A stretch of DNA of 44,858 nucleotides. It comes from JBHELQ01 sp046262995. Lineage in GTDB: Bacteria; Actinomycetota; Thermoleophilia; Solirubrobacterales; Thermoleophilaceae. The notes below the pieces were generated by a model. It was given only the letters and a program-made list of their open reading frames with translations, was not told the origin of the DNA and did no database searches. The position numbers and the translations under genes were made by a program. This document shows positions 1-8,303 of the stretch, piece by piece. The stretch spans positions 1 to 44,858 of the forward strand of contig JBHELQ010000025.1 in assembly GCA_046262995.1 (NCBI GenBank), read 5' to 3'. Numbering within the stretch: the stretch's first letter is position 1; each line of letters starts with the position of its first letter.

Positions 1-795
1 GAGCTGTTCGACCTCGAGGTCGACGAGCGCGCCGGCGTCGTGGTGGGCCCGGACGGCCGCGAGGTGTGGGTGCGCTCGTATCCGCTCCCCATCTCCGCCG
101 CGAGCTTCGAGCGCACCGCCCAGTCGCCGGAGGTGCTGCAGCACGAGCGCGAGATCCTGCGCCGCCGCCGCGAGTACCTCATCCTGCGCGTCGACCGGGC
201 CGACCTGTCGAAGAACATCCTGCGCGGCTTCACCGCCTTCGACCTCTTCCTGGAGCAGCACCCGGAGTTCCACGAGCAGGTCACCTTCATCGCCCACCTG
301 ATCCCCTCGCGCCAGGACGTGCCCCAGTACGCGGAGTACCTGGAGCGGATCGAGGCGCTCGTGGCGGTCGTCAACCACCGCCACGGCACCACCGACTGGA
401 TGCCGATCGAGCTTCGCCTGCGCGAGAACCTCGAGGAGGCGATCGCCGCCTACAAGCACTACGACCTGCTGATGGTCAACGCGATGTTCGACGGCATGAA
501 CCTGATCGCGAAGGAGGGTCCGCTCGTCAACGAGCGAAACGGCGTCTCGCTGCTGTCCGAGAACACCGGGGCCCACGAGGAGCTGGCCGACTTCGCGCTG
601 TCGGTCAACCCCTTCGACGTCCAGGAGCAGGCGAACGCGATCCACCGGGCGCTGACCATGAGCTCGGAGGAGCGCTCCTGGCGCGCGCAGGGCCTGAAGC
701 GGATCGTCACCGCCCGTGACCCGGGCGACTGGGTGGACGACCAGCTGTCCGACATCGAGGCCAAGCGCATGGGCCGGGCGCCTGTCGCCTCGTAG
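1..795 (+). CDS. otsA: Trehalose-6-phosphate synthase (GT20), C-terminal part, 5' truncated by window edge
   Basis: The frame is open from base 1 to the stop at 793-795 (264 residues), so the N-terminal half lies outside the window. GT20 landmarks are visible: RVDRADLSKNILRG near residue 63 (nucleotide-sugar/phosphate contacts, with the conserved Lys), and FDGMNLIAKE near residue 165, followed by SENTGAHEEL and the NPFDV segment that close the Rossmann fold of OtsA. The enzyme transfers glucose from a nucleotide sugar to glucose-6-phosphate in the cytoplasm for trehalose synthesis. No OtsB phosphatase follows on this strand; the next ORF is on the other strand, so this is the last gene of its transcript. 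Family assignment is firm; the sugar-nucleotide donor cannot be told from here. Confidence 0.93.
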   Translation, partial: ELFDLEVDERAGVVVGPDGREVWVRSYPLPISAASFERTAQSPEVLQHEREILRRRREYLILRVDRADLSKNILRGFTAFDLFLEQHPEFHEQVTFIAHLIPSRQDVPQYAEYLERIEALVAVVNHRHGTTDWMPIELRLRENLEEAIAAYKHYDLLMVNAMFDGMNLIAKEGPLVNERNGVSLLSENTGAHEELADFALSVNPFDVQEQANAIHRALTMSSEERSWRAQGLKRIVTARDPGDWVDDQLSDIEAKRMGRAPVAS

Positions 796-806
796 GGCGG
801 TGGGGG

Positions 807-1244
807 TCACGGAGGGGGGTCGGGCGTGAACTCGCCCGCCTGGGGCGGTGCGGGGCCCCGGGGAGCCGGCGCGGTGGGAGCCGGCGCGGGTACGGCCCGC
901 CGCGGCGCGCCCGTCCTGGGCGCCGGCGGTCGCGACGCCGCTCTCCCCTGAGCACGGCGGCGACCTTCGGGTGGGGAGAGGGCGCGGCGGTGATTCCGGC
1001 GGGATCGTCGCCGGCGCCGTGGGGCTTCGTGGCCCGTGCCTGGAAGGGGCCGGGGAGCCGGCGGCGGAAGCCCCGTCGGCGAATCCTCGCCGTCCTCGCT
1101 CCGGGGCGCTGTGGAGCTCCCGCACGCGCGCGGGCCGGCCACGATGGCGGCCGCGGCGGCGAGCAGCGCGGCCAGCCTTCCGACGTTGCCCCATCGCACC
1201 CGGCGCAGGAGCGCCGGGACGCCGCGTGCCCGCCGCCGTGCCAC
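807..1244 (-). CDS. Hypothetical membrane-anchored proline-rich protein (doubtful)
   Basis: This is the only plausible gene in the 512-bp stretch between otsA and rpsF. It encodes 145 residues from a GTG at 1244 preceded by a purine-rich GGCGGAG, with a second in-frame GTG 14 codons later. The N-terminus is very basic, then comes one hydrophobic helix (GRLAALLAAAAAIVAGPRA), and the remaining ~100 residues are Pro/Arg/Ala-rich low-complexity sequence that would face the outside. It converges with otsA and diverges from rpsF. I recognise no family. In GC-rich DNA an open frame of this length can occur by chance, and all frames here are open for long stretches, so the call rests mainly on the membrane-anchor pattern. 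Function unknown. Confidence 0.33.
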   Translation of the reverse strand: MARRRARGVPALLRRVRWGNVGRLAALLAAAAAIVAGPRACGSSTAPRSEDGEDSPTGLPPPAPRPLPGTGHEAPRRRRRSRRNHRRALSPPEGRRRAQGRAASRPPAPRTGAPRRAVPAPAPTAPAPRGPAPPQAGEFTPDPPP

Positions 1245-1290
1245 CTCCGCCTAAGCGGGGCGCTTCCGGCGCTCGCCCCCCGGGGGCCGC

Positions 1291-1296
1291 TATCGT
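1291..1296 (+). promoter_or_regulatory. Putative -10 element of rpsF
   Basis: TATCGT lies 11 nt before the rpsF ATG. There is no Shine-Dalgarno sequence in the gap, which is GC-only, so the transcript may begin at or very near the start codon. Confidence 0.4.
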
Positions 1297-1307
1297 CCGC
1301 CGCCGCA

Positions 1308-1781
1308 ATGCCCGGCACGTACGACCTGATGGTGCTGATCGACGCCGACGCCCCCGAGGAGCGCCGCTCCGCGGCCCTGTCGGAGGTCGAGCAGATGATC
1401 GCCTCCGGCGGTGAGCTCGTAGGGGCCCACGACTGGGGGGTCCGCCGGCTCGCCTTCGAGATCGACCATCGTCCCGAGGCCGAGTACCACCTGTTCCAGT
1501 TCCGGGCCGGCAACGACGTGCTCGAGCGGCTCGGGCAGCGGCTGAAGATCATGGACGGCGTGCTGCGCTTCCGGATCATCCGGCTCCAGGGCGAGGCCGA
1601 GCCGCCGCCTTCGCCCGACCGCCAGGAGCGGCGCCCGCGCGAGGAGCGGGAGCCGGAGGGCAAGGTCGCGGCCCGCGCCGCGGCCGACGCGCCCGCACCG
1701 GACGCCGAAGCCGCCGAGGCCGAGGCACCTGCCGCCGAGGAAACAGAAGCACCCGCCGCCGAAGCGCCCGCGCCCGAGTAA
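1308..1781 (+). CDS. rpsF: 30S ribosomal protein S6 with long acidic C-terminal tail
   Basis: The protein starts MPGTYDLMVLIDADAPEE at the ATG at 1308, which is the canonical S6 beginning; the longer upstream reading frame is not coding. Residues 1-95 form the S6 ferredoxin-like fold, with YHLFQFRAGNDVLERL and the DGVLRFRIIR strand that contacts S18 and 16S rRNA. Total length is 157 aa against the usual 95-100, because of a ~60-residue tail made almost only of Ala, Glu and Pro (AEAEAPAAEETEAPAAEAPA). Acidic tails on S6 are known (E. coli S6 receives glutamates), but this one is unusually long and repetitive. It heads the S6-SSB-S18-L9 cluster, though a metallophosphatase gene intervenes before ssb. 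Confidence 0.96.
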   Translation: MPGTYDLMVLIDADAPEERRSAALSEVEQMIASGGELVGAHDWGVRRLAFEIDHRPEAEYHLFQFRAGNDVLERLGQRLKIMDGVLRFRIIRLQGEAEPPPSPDRQERRPREEREPEGKVAARAAADAPAPDAEAAEAEAPAAEETEAPAAEAPAPE

Positions 1782-1823
1782 CCCGCCCGGCGCGCGCTGC
1801 TCGAGCCGGGTCGACCCGGGGGC

Positions 1824-1829
1824 TACGCT
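1824..1829 (+). promoter_or_regulatory. Putative -10 element of the metallophosphatase gene
   Basis: TACGCT followed by CG ends 6 nt before the GTG at 1836. The spacing leaves no room for a leader, so the mRNA is probably leaderless. A 14-bp palindrome (CCGGGTCGACCCGG, 1806-1819) sits just upstream. Confidence 0.45.
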
Positions 1830-1835
1830 CGCGGA

Positions 1836-2654
1836 GTGCTGCCGATGGTGCTCATCGCGCTGCTGGCCGGCTTGCTGGCGCCGGCCGGGCAGAGCTCGGC
1901 CGAGCGACGCCCGCACGCCTCGGTGTGGGCCGTCGGGGACGCCGGCATCGACCGGCCTGCCGCCCGCCGCCTCGCGCGGCGCGTCCGGGCCGCCCATCCC
2001 CGCCGCTTCCTGTACCTGGGCGACGTCTACGAGCACGGGACGGCCGAGGACTTCCGCCGGAACTACGCGCCGCTCTACGGCGCGCTCGCCCGCAGGACGC
2101 GGCCGACCCCGGGGAACCACGACTGGCCACTCGCCCGACACGGCTACTTCCCCTACTGGCGCCGGGCGCTCGGGCGGCGCTGGCCGGGCTACTACTCCTT
2201 CAGGGCCGGCGGCTGGCGCCTCATCAGCCTCAACTCCGAGCTGCGGGGCCGGTCCTTCCGCCGCCAGCTCCGCTGGGTTCGCCGCCGCCTGCGCGGCGGC
2301 GGCGACTGCCGCATCGCCTACTGGCACCGCCCCCGCTTCAGCGCCGGCCTGCACGGGGACGCGCCGGACCTGGAGCCGCTGTGGCGGGCCGTGCGGGGCC
2401 GCGTCCGCCTGGTGCTGAACGGGCACGACCACGATCTGCAGCGCCTGCGACGGATCGGTGGCACGACCACCCTGATAGCGGGTGCCGGCGGCCGCAGCCG
2501 CTACGCGCTCGATCGGGGCTACCCGCGGCTCACCTGGGGCAACGACCGCGCCGAGGGAGCGCTCCGCCTGCGCCTGAGTCCGGGGCGGGCCCGCTTCGCC
2601 TTCGTGAGCGCCGGCGGCCGCGTCCTGGACCGGGGCGGCGTGCGCTGCAGGTGA
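1836..2654 (+). CDS. Secreted calcineurin-like metallophosphatase
   Basis: 272 aa, with an N-terminal signal peptide (hydrophobic MLPMVLIALLAGLLAPAG, cleavage probable near residue 20). The metallophosphatase signature is complete: GDAG (metal-binding Asp, ~35), LGDVYEHG (~60), PGNHDW (~92), a YWHRPRF histidine (~167) and NGHDHDLQ (~200). The layout resembles tartrate-resistant acid phosphatase-like or purple-acid-phosphatase-like members of the family. The substrate is unknown; it would act outside the cytoplasm on phosphomonoesters or diesters. It sits between rpsF and ssb, where most actinobacteria have nothing, and its GTG follows a -10 box closely, so it is probably transcribed from its own promoter. 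High confidence for fold, low for substrate. Confidence 0.88.
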   Translation: MLPMVLIALLAGLLAPAGQSSAERRPHASVWAVGDAGIDRPAARRLARRVRAAHPRRFLYLGDVYEHGTAEDFRRNYAPLYGALARRTRPTPGNHDWPLARHGYFPYWRRALGRRWPGYYSFRAGGWRLISLNSELRGRSFRRQLRWVRRRLRGGGDCRIAYWHRPRFSAGLHGDAPDLEPLWRAVRGRVRLVLNGHDHDLQRLRRIGGTTTLIAGAGGRSRYALDRGYPRLTWGNDRAEGALRLRLSPGRARFAFVSAGGRVLDRGGVRCR

Positions 2655-2748
2655 CGCGCGAGGGCACCTGGATCACGGCTCCGCGAAAAGCCCCGCACAT
2701 TGCTGCAACTTCCTGCGAGCGAGCGACCAGACGCTCCGACTGCCTATG

Positions 2749-2754
2749 TACCCT
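2749..2754 (+). promoter_or_regulatory. Putative -10 element of ssb
   Basis: TACCCT followed by CG, 47 nt before the ssb ATG. This promoter leaves a real leader that carries the GGAGGAAG ribosome-binding site at about 2790-2797. Confidence 0.4.
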
Positions 2755-2801
2755 CGCCTGACCCACTCATCCAGCCGTCCGCCAAGCCAGGAGGAAGCAA
2801 A

Positions 2802-3257
2802 ATGGCAGCCACCAACATCAACAGAGTCGTGCTCACGGGGAACCTCACACGGGACCCCGAGCTGCGGAACACCCCGAGCGGGATGTCCGTGTGCAAGCTC
2901 CGCGTAGCCTGCAACACCCGCCGCAAAGACGGCGCCTCGGGCGAGTGGGTCGACAAGCCCAACTACTTCGACGTCACGGTCTGGGGCGCGCAGGGCGAGA
3001 ACTGCGCCACCTACCTCCAGAAGGGGCGCCCGGTGGCGGTCGACGGGCGGCTCGAGTGGCGCGAGTGGGAGGACCAGAACGGGAACAAGCGCCAGGCGGT
3101 GGATATCATTGCCGACTCCGTCCAGTTCCTCGGCTCGCGCGACGGCGCCGAGAACGGGGGGCGCTTCACGCCGCAGAGCGATGTCCCCGCGGATACCGGA
3201 GACTTCGAGCAGGCGCCCGCCGGAGCCGGGAGCTCGGACGACGACATCCCCTTCTGA
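2802..3257 (+). CDS. ssb: Single-stranded DNA-binding protein
   Basis: 151 aa from the ATG at 2802, chosen because a strong GGAGGAAG site lies 5 nt upstream and the protein then begins with the canonical NINRVVLTGNLTRDPELR. The OB fold spans residues ~5-110, with FDVTVWGAQGENCATYLQKG and the WEDQNGNKRQAVDI strand. A short linker leads to the acidic C-terminal tip DDDIPF, the docking site for replication and repair partners. It coats single-stranded DNA at the fork. It is followed after 26 bp by rpsR, as in the standard rpsF-ssb-rpsR-rplI cluster. Confidence 0.97.
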   Translation: MAATNINRVVLTGNLTRDPELRNTPSGMSVCKLRVACNTRRKDGASGEWVDKPNYFDVTVWGAQGENCATYLQKGRPVAVDGRLEWREWEDQNGNKRQAVDIIADSVQFLGSRDGAENGGRFTPQSDVPADTGDFEQAPAGAGSSDDDIPF

Positions 3258-3283
3258 CCCCGACGTAGAGGACGAAAGCGTAA

Positions 3284-3562
3284 GTGGCCAAGCAGCGAGG
3301 CGGTGGTGGACGCGAACGGCGACCCAGGCGCGGCAAGCCCGGCGGCCCAGGCGGACGGCGGAAGTCGTGCCCGTTTTGCCGCGACAAGCTGGACGTCGTC
3401 GACTACAAGGACGTCAGCTCGCTGCGGCGCGCGATCAGCGACAAGGGCAAGATCCGCTCCTCGCGGGTCACGGGCGCCTGCCGTCGCCACCAGGCCCAGC
3501 TGGCGCGGGCGGTCAAGCGGGCGCGGGAGATCGGCCTCCTCCCGTACGTCTCAGATCGGTGA
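3284..3562 (+). CDS. rpsR: 30S ribosomal protein S18 (cysteine-containing type)
   Basis: 92 aa from a GTG at 3284. After a basic Gly/Arg-rich N-terminus (~26 residues) comes CPFCRDK, with a further Cys and His in GACRRHQ, i.e. the zinc-binding C+ form of S18. The body SLRRAISDKGKIRSSRVTGA is the S18 core that pairs with S6. Bacteria often carry zinc-free S18 paralogues under zinc control; none is seen here. It sits 26 bp after ssb and is followed by a 109-bp gap with a hairpin before rplI. Confidence 0.96.
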   Translation: MAKQRGGGGRERRPRRGKPGGPGGRRKSCPFCRDKLDVVDYKDVSSLRRAISDKGKIRSSRVTGACRRHQAQLARAVKRAREIGLLPYVSDR

Positions 3563-3599
3563 GGCTGCAAACCGTCGCCAGGCGGCGTCATCGGGCCTC

Positions 3600-3617
3600 G
3601 CTTTGGCCCACCAAAGC
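3600..3617 (+). terminator. Hairpin between rpsR and rplI
   Basis: GCTTTGG-CCCA-CCAAAGC forms a perfect 7-bp stem with a 4-nt loop. It is 37 nt after the rpsR stop and 54 nt before rplI. There is no T-run afterwards, so it may be a weak terminator/attenuator, an mRNA processing or stability element, or a protein-binding site. Confidence 0.4.
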
Positions 3618-3671
3618 TTCGCCCCTGCTTCCTTGCCTGGCTCGGTTTTCGCATCACCGAGGGGTCTGAGA

Positions 3672-4124
3672 ATGGCGCAGGCGATTCTCCTGAAAGACGT
3701 AGAGACGCTCGGGGAGCGCGGGACGGTCGTGGACGTCTCCGACGGCTACCTGCGCAACTACCTGGTACCGCGCAAGCTCGCCCAGCCGGCCACCACGGCT
3801 TCAATCGCGGAGGCGGAGCGTCGCTTCGAAGCCGCCGAGCGGGCGGCCACCGAGCAGGCCGAGCAGGCCCAGGAGACCGCGGCCCTGCTCCGCCGGACGG
3901 TGCTCACGCTCTCGCACCAGGCGGGCGAGGACGGGCGGCTCTTCGGCTCGGTCACCGCCCAGGAGATCGCCGACGCCGTCAAGCAGGCCCGCGGCCTAAG
4001 GCTCGACAAGCGCCGCATCCGGCTCGACCAGCCGATCCGGACGACCGGCACGCACATGGTCGAGGTCGAGGTGGCCGACGGCGTGAGCGCCGAGATAAAG
4101 ACCATCGTCACCCCGCAAGCGTGA
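3672..4124 (+). CDS. rplI: 50S ribosomal protein L9
   Basis: 150 aa. The ATG at 3672 gives the standard beginning MAQAILLKDVETLGERG; the long upstream frame is not coding. Residues 1-55 are the N-terminal rRNA-binding domain with DGYLRNYLVPRKLA, followed by the long helix linker (~55-85, rich in Ala/Glu) and the C-terminal domain with GRLFGSVTAQEIADAV. L9 binds 23S rRNA near the L1 stalk and limits frameshifting. It is followed 50 bp later by dnaB, a common actinobacterial order. Confidence 0.96.
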   Translation: MAQAILLKDVETLGERGTVVDVSDGYLRNYLVPRKLAQPATTASIAEAERRFEAAERAATEQAEQAQETAALLRRTVLTLSHQAGEDGRLFGSVTAQEIADAVKQARGLRLDKRRIRLDQPIRTTGTHMVEVEVADGVSAEIKTIVTPQA

Positions 4125-4174
4125 CCCGTGACGCTGCGAATCTTCTCGCGCCCCGGTAGCTCATAGAGCGGGCT

Positions 4175-5575
4175 ATGGCCGTCTCCGCCCCACCCGAGAC
4201 CGCCGGGGCCGTCCCTCCGCACAACCTGGAGGCCGAGGTCGCCGTGCTCGGCTCGATCATGCTCACCGAGGCGGCGCTCGACCGCGTGGTGCTCGAGGTA
4301 GGGCTGACCCCCGAGGACTTCTACCGCCCCCGCCACCAGCTGATCTTTCGCTCGATGGTGCGGCTCAAGGGCCGCGCCGAGCCGGAGGCCGTCGACACGC
4401 TCACGGTCTGCGACGACCTGAAGCGCGCGGCCGAGCTGGACGAGGCCGGGGGGCAGGACTACATCCACTCGCTACCGACCGTGGTCCCCGCGGCCGGCGC
4501 GTTCATCGACTACGCACGCCGGGTCAAGGACTACGCGATCCTCCGACGGCTGCTCGACACGACGCGCGAGATCCAGGAGGAGGCGATATCGCGGCCGGGC
4601 GATCCCCGCGAGCTGATCGGGCGGGCCGAGGCCACGCTCTTCCGCATCGGCCACGAGGACGGCCGCGGCGAGATGAAGTCGATCGAGGACGTCCTCCACG
4701 AGGAGATCGACAAGCTCGAGGAGCTCTCTCGCAAGGACGTGGGCCTGACCGGCACGCCGTCGGGGTTCACCGACATCGACGACCTGACCGGCGGCTTTCA
4801 GCCCGGCAACCTGGTCGTGCTTGCTGCCCGTCCGTCCATGGGCAAGTCGGCCCTCGCCACCAACATCGCCGAGAACGCGGCGGTGCAGCACGGGCTGCCG
4901 GTGGCCCTGTTCTCGCTCGAGATGTCGGAGACCGAGCTCGCCCACCGCTTCATCGCCTCGCAGGCGAAGCTGTCGAGCGACGAGCTGCGAAAGGGACGGG
5001 TCAAGGCCGACCGCTGGCCGAAGGTCCTGAAGGCGGTCGAGAAGCTGGCACGGGCGCCGCTCTACGTGGACGACTCGAGCGACATCGGAGTGCTCGAGCT
5101 GCGGGCCAAGGCCCGGCGGCTGCACGCCCGACACGAGGGCGGCCTCGGGCTCGTCATCGTCGACTACCTGCAGCTGATGCGCCCCGACGGCCGCTCCGAC
5201 AGCCGCGTCGAGCAGATCGGGCAGATCAGCCGCGGGCTCAAGATCCTCGCCCGCGAGCTCGAGGTCCCGGTGATCGCCGTCTCGCAGCTCTCGCGCGCCG
5301 TCGAGTCGCGCAATCCGCCGCGCCCGATGCTGTCGGACCTGCGCGAGTCCGGCCAGATCGAGCAGGACGCCGACGTCGTGATGTTCATCTACCGCGAGGA
5401 GTACTACGACCACGACTCGACCCGCCAGGGAGAGGCCGACGTGATCGTCGCCAAGCACCGCAACGGCCCGACGCGCGACCTGATGCTCGCCTTCCAGCCG
5501 CGCTATCCCAAGTTCTCGAACCTGTACCGCGAGCCGACGAGCGAGCTGCCGGTGCAGCAGAACGGGAGCGGCTGA
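4175..5575 (+). CDS. dnaB: Replicative DNA helicase DnaB
   Basis: 466 aa with no intein, unlike many mycobacterial homologues. The N-terminal domain starts at PPHNLEAEVAVLGSIML (~15). The RecA-like domain carries Walker A ARPSMGKSA at ~218, FSLEMS (~245), Walker B LVIVDYLQLM at ~326, the VIAVSQLSR sensor and the LRESGQIEQDAD arginine-finger region. It is the hexameric 5'-3' helicase that opens the replication fork. A DnaC-type ATPase begins 1 bp after its stop, which suggests co-translation with its loader. The sequence just before the ATG resembles the first 25 nt of a tRNA but cannot form one. Confidence 0.97.
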   Translation: MAVSAPPETAGAVPPHNLEAEVAVLGSIMLTEAALDRVVLEVGLTPEDFYRPRHQLIFRSMVRLKGRAEPEAVDTLTVCDDLKRAAELDEAGGQDYIHSLPTVVPAAGAFIDYARRVKDYAILRRLLDTTREIQEEAISRPGDPRELIGRAEATLFRIGHEDGRGEMKSIEDVLHEEIDKLEELSRKDVGLTGTPSGFTDIDDLTGGFQPGNLVVLAARPSMGKSALATNIAENAAVQHGLPVALFSLEMSETELAHRFIASQAKLSSDELRKGRVKADRWPKVLKAVEKLARAPLYVDDSSDIGVLELRAKARRLHARHEGGLGLVIVDYLQLMRPDGRSDSRVEQIGQISRGLKILARELEVPVIAVSQLSRAVESRNPPRPMLSDLRESGQIEQDADVVMFIYREEYYDHDSTRQGEADVIVAKHRNGPTRDLMLAFQPRYPKFSNLYREPTSELPVQQNGSG

Positions 5576-5576
5576 G

Positions 5577-6299
5577 GTGCTCCGTCCGGTACGCGAGCCG
5601 GGCTACGAGCGGCCGGACACGTGCGCGCTCGGAGAGTGCGACGGCAGCGGCTGGCTCCTCGACGAGGAGACGAACGTGGCGCGGCCGTGCGGCTGCCGTG
5701 AACGGCGCGCGCGCCGCTCCGCCCGGCGCCTCGGGAGCGGGATCCCCAAGCGCTTTCGGGGCGTCTCCTTCGACCGCAAGCCCATCTGCGACCTCGATCC
5801 ATTCGTGCTGCGCCACGTCAGGGAGTTCGTCCGCCGCATCGACGAGCGCATCGACGCGGGCGACGGACTGTGGTTCTTCGGCGACGTCGGCACGGGCAAG
5901 ACGTCCCTCGCCATGCTGGTCTCGAAGCTGGCGCTCGAGGCCGAGCGCTCGGTCGCCATCTACTCCGTGCCGCGCCTGCTGGCCGAGATCAAGGAGACCT
6001 ACGACCGCGACTCCGGGGACTCCTACATGCAGCTGTTCCGGCGCCTCTGTGCCGTGGACCTGCTCCACCTGGACGATCTCGGGGCCGAGCGCAGCACCGA
6101 ATGGGTCCTGGAGCAGCTCTACTCGATCGTCAACGAGCGCTGGCAGAACGGCCGCTCGATGGTCGTCACCACGAATCTCGGCCTCGACCAGCTCCGCGAC
6201 CAGCTCGGCGAGCGCACCGTCTCGCGCCTCAGCGAGACCTGCGGCGAGCCGATACCCATCATGGGACCCGACCTCCGCGTGACCGTCGGCGGCGCCTAG
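5577..6299 (+). CDS. DnaC/IstB-type AAA+ ATPase, probable helicase loader
   Basis: 240 aa from a GTG at 5577, one base after the dnaB stop. An N-terminal cysteine cluster (C16, C21, C38, C40; CALGEC and RPCGCR) looks like a small metal-binding module, as in DnaC/DnaI-type proteins. The AAA+ domain has Walker A GDVGTGKTS at ~102, Walker B LLHLDDLGAE at ~162, a VVTTNLG sensor-1 segment near ~197 and an arginine in SRLSE. The family includes DnaC, DnaI and the IstB transposition helper; there is no transposase here, and coupling to dnaB makes a loader role the likeliest. A second, unrelated loader candidate (DciA family) lies at 43269-43577. Confidence 0.85.
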   Translation: MLRPVREPGYERPDTCALGECDGSGWLLDEETNVARPCGCRERRARRSARRLGSGIPKRFRGVSFDRKPICDLDPFVLRHVREFVRRIDERIDAGDGLWFFGDVGTGKTSLAMLVSKLALEAERSVAIYSVPRLLAEIKETYDRDSGDSYMQLFRRLCAVDLLHLDDLGAERSTEWVLEQLYSIVNERWQNGRSMVVTTNLGLDQLRDQLGERTVSRLSETCGEPIPIMGPDLRVTVGGA

Positions 6300-6313
6300 A
6301 CCGCCGACGGGCC

Positions 6314-6319
6314 TACACT
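6314..6319 (+). promoter_or_regulatory. Putative -10 element of purA
   Basis: TACACT followed by CG, ending 10 nt before the purA ATG. No Shine-Dalgarno sequence fits the short gap, consistent with a leaderless or near-leaderless transcript separate from the dnaB transcript. Confidence 0.5.
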
Positions 6320-6329
6320 CGAAAGCGTC

Positions 6330-7637
<1,308 letters not shown>

Positions 7638-7652
7638 GCCGCGCCGAGCCCC

Positions 7653-8303
7653 TCAGCGGGCGCTGTCGAGCACGACCTGCTCCCCGCGGCGCAGGAAGCG
7701 GACGCCCAGCGCGAAGGCGGCGAGGAAGGCGGTCACCGCCAGCGTGATCTGCACGCTGAGCACGCCCTCCTCCGACCAGTAGACGTCGTCGAACTCGAGC
7801 AGCAGGGCCGACTCGTCCAGGGTCAGCCCCATGCCGACGCCGAACGGGACCGCGAGCTTCGGCTCGAGTCCCTCGTCGCGCGTCAGGATCGCCGCCGCGC
7901 CCGATGCGAAGGCGAACACGATCCCCGGCACGAAGTGGTGGATGTGGCGGCGGCCCACCATCAGGTCCCGGAACGGCCCGACCCGCTTGCGGCTGCGTAA
8001 GCGATGGGTGATCAGGCGGGCGAGGGCGAAGGTGGTGACGAAGGACGAGAGCATGTTGAAGGTGGCGTTCTCGCGCGTCGAGACCTCCGCGTAGCCGGCC
8101 CGCGCCACCTCCGCCGTCTCGGCGACGGCCTCCTCCGCCGCGACGAGCAGGTCAGGCGCCTCGCTCGGCAACGGGGCGGAGCCGCGGCGCCACACGCGGG
8201 CTATCTCGCCCGCGACCACGGCTCCGGTGGCGCCCGTCGCGACCGCACCGAGCAACAGGGTCGTGCGATCGGCGGCGCGCCAGCCTCGGCGCCCGCGCCT
8301 CAC
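7653..8303 (-). CDS. Membrane protein with HIHH motif, last gene of the amino-sugar operon
   Basis: 216 aa with about four to five hydrophobic helices (TTLLLGAVATGATGAVVAGE; MLSSFVTTFALARLI; IHHFVPGIVFAFASGAAAIL; VQITLAVTAFLAAFALGV). The cytoplasmic or interfacial motif GRRHIHHFVPGI and the acidic LDESALLLEFDDVYW look like a metal or phosphate site of an integral membrane enzyme, but I cannot name a family. The GTG start overlaps the upstream acyltransferase stop (GTGA), so the two are translationally coupled. That coupling suggests a role near nucleotide-sugar or envelope glycan metabolism, by context only. Confidence 0.75.
   Translation of the reverse strand: MRRGRRGWRAADRTTLLLGAVATGATGAVVAGEIARVWRRGSAPLPSEAPDLLVAAEEAVAETAEVARAGYAEVSTRENATFNMLSSFVTTFALARLITHRLRSRKRVGPFRDLMVGRRHIHHFVPGIVFAFASGAAAILTRDEGLEPKLAVPFGVGMGLTLDESALLLEFDDVYWSEEGVLSVQITLAVTAFLAAFALGVRFLRRGEQVVLDSAR

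Noticed and set aside
4147..4174. tRNA-like start GCCCCGGTAGCTCATAGAGC before dnaB
   Set aside because: The D-arm-like part is not followed by an anticodon or T arm; the dnaB coding sequence begins at once.
4472..5458. Long antisense ORF opposite dnaB, and similar ones opposite purA (6840-7463), hemL (21157-22452) and tatC (14403-15263)
   Set aside because: They are open because GC-rich codon use keeps the opposite frames free of stops; no family pattern and they overlap well-supported genes.
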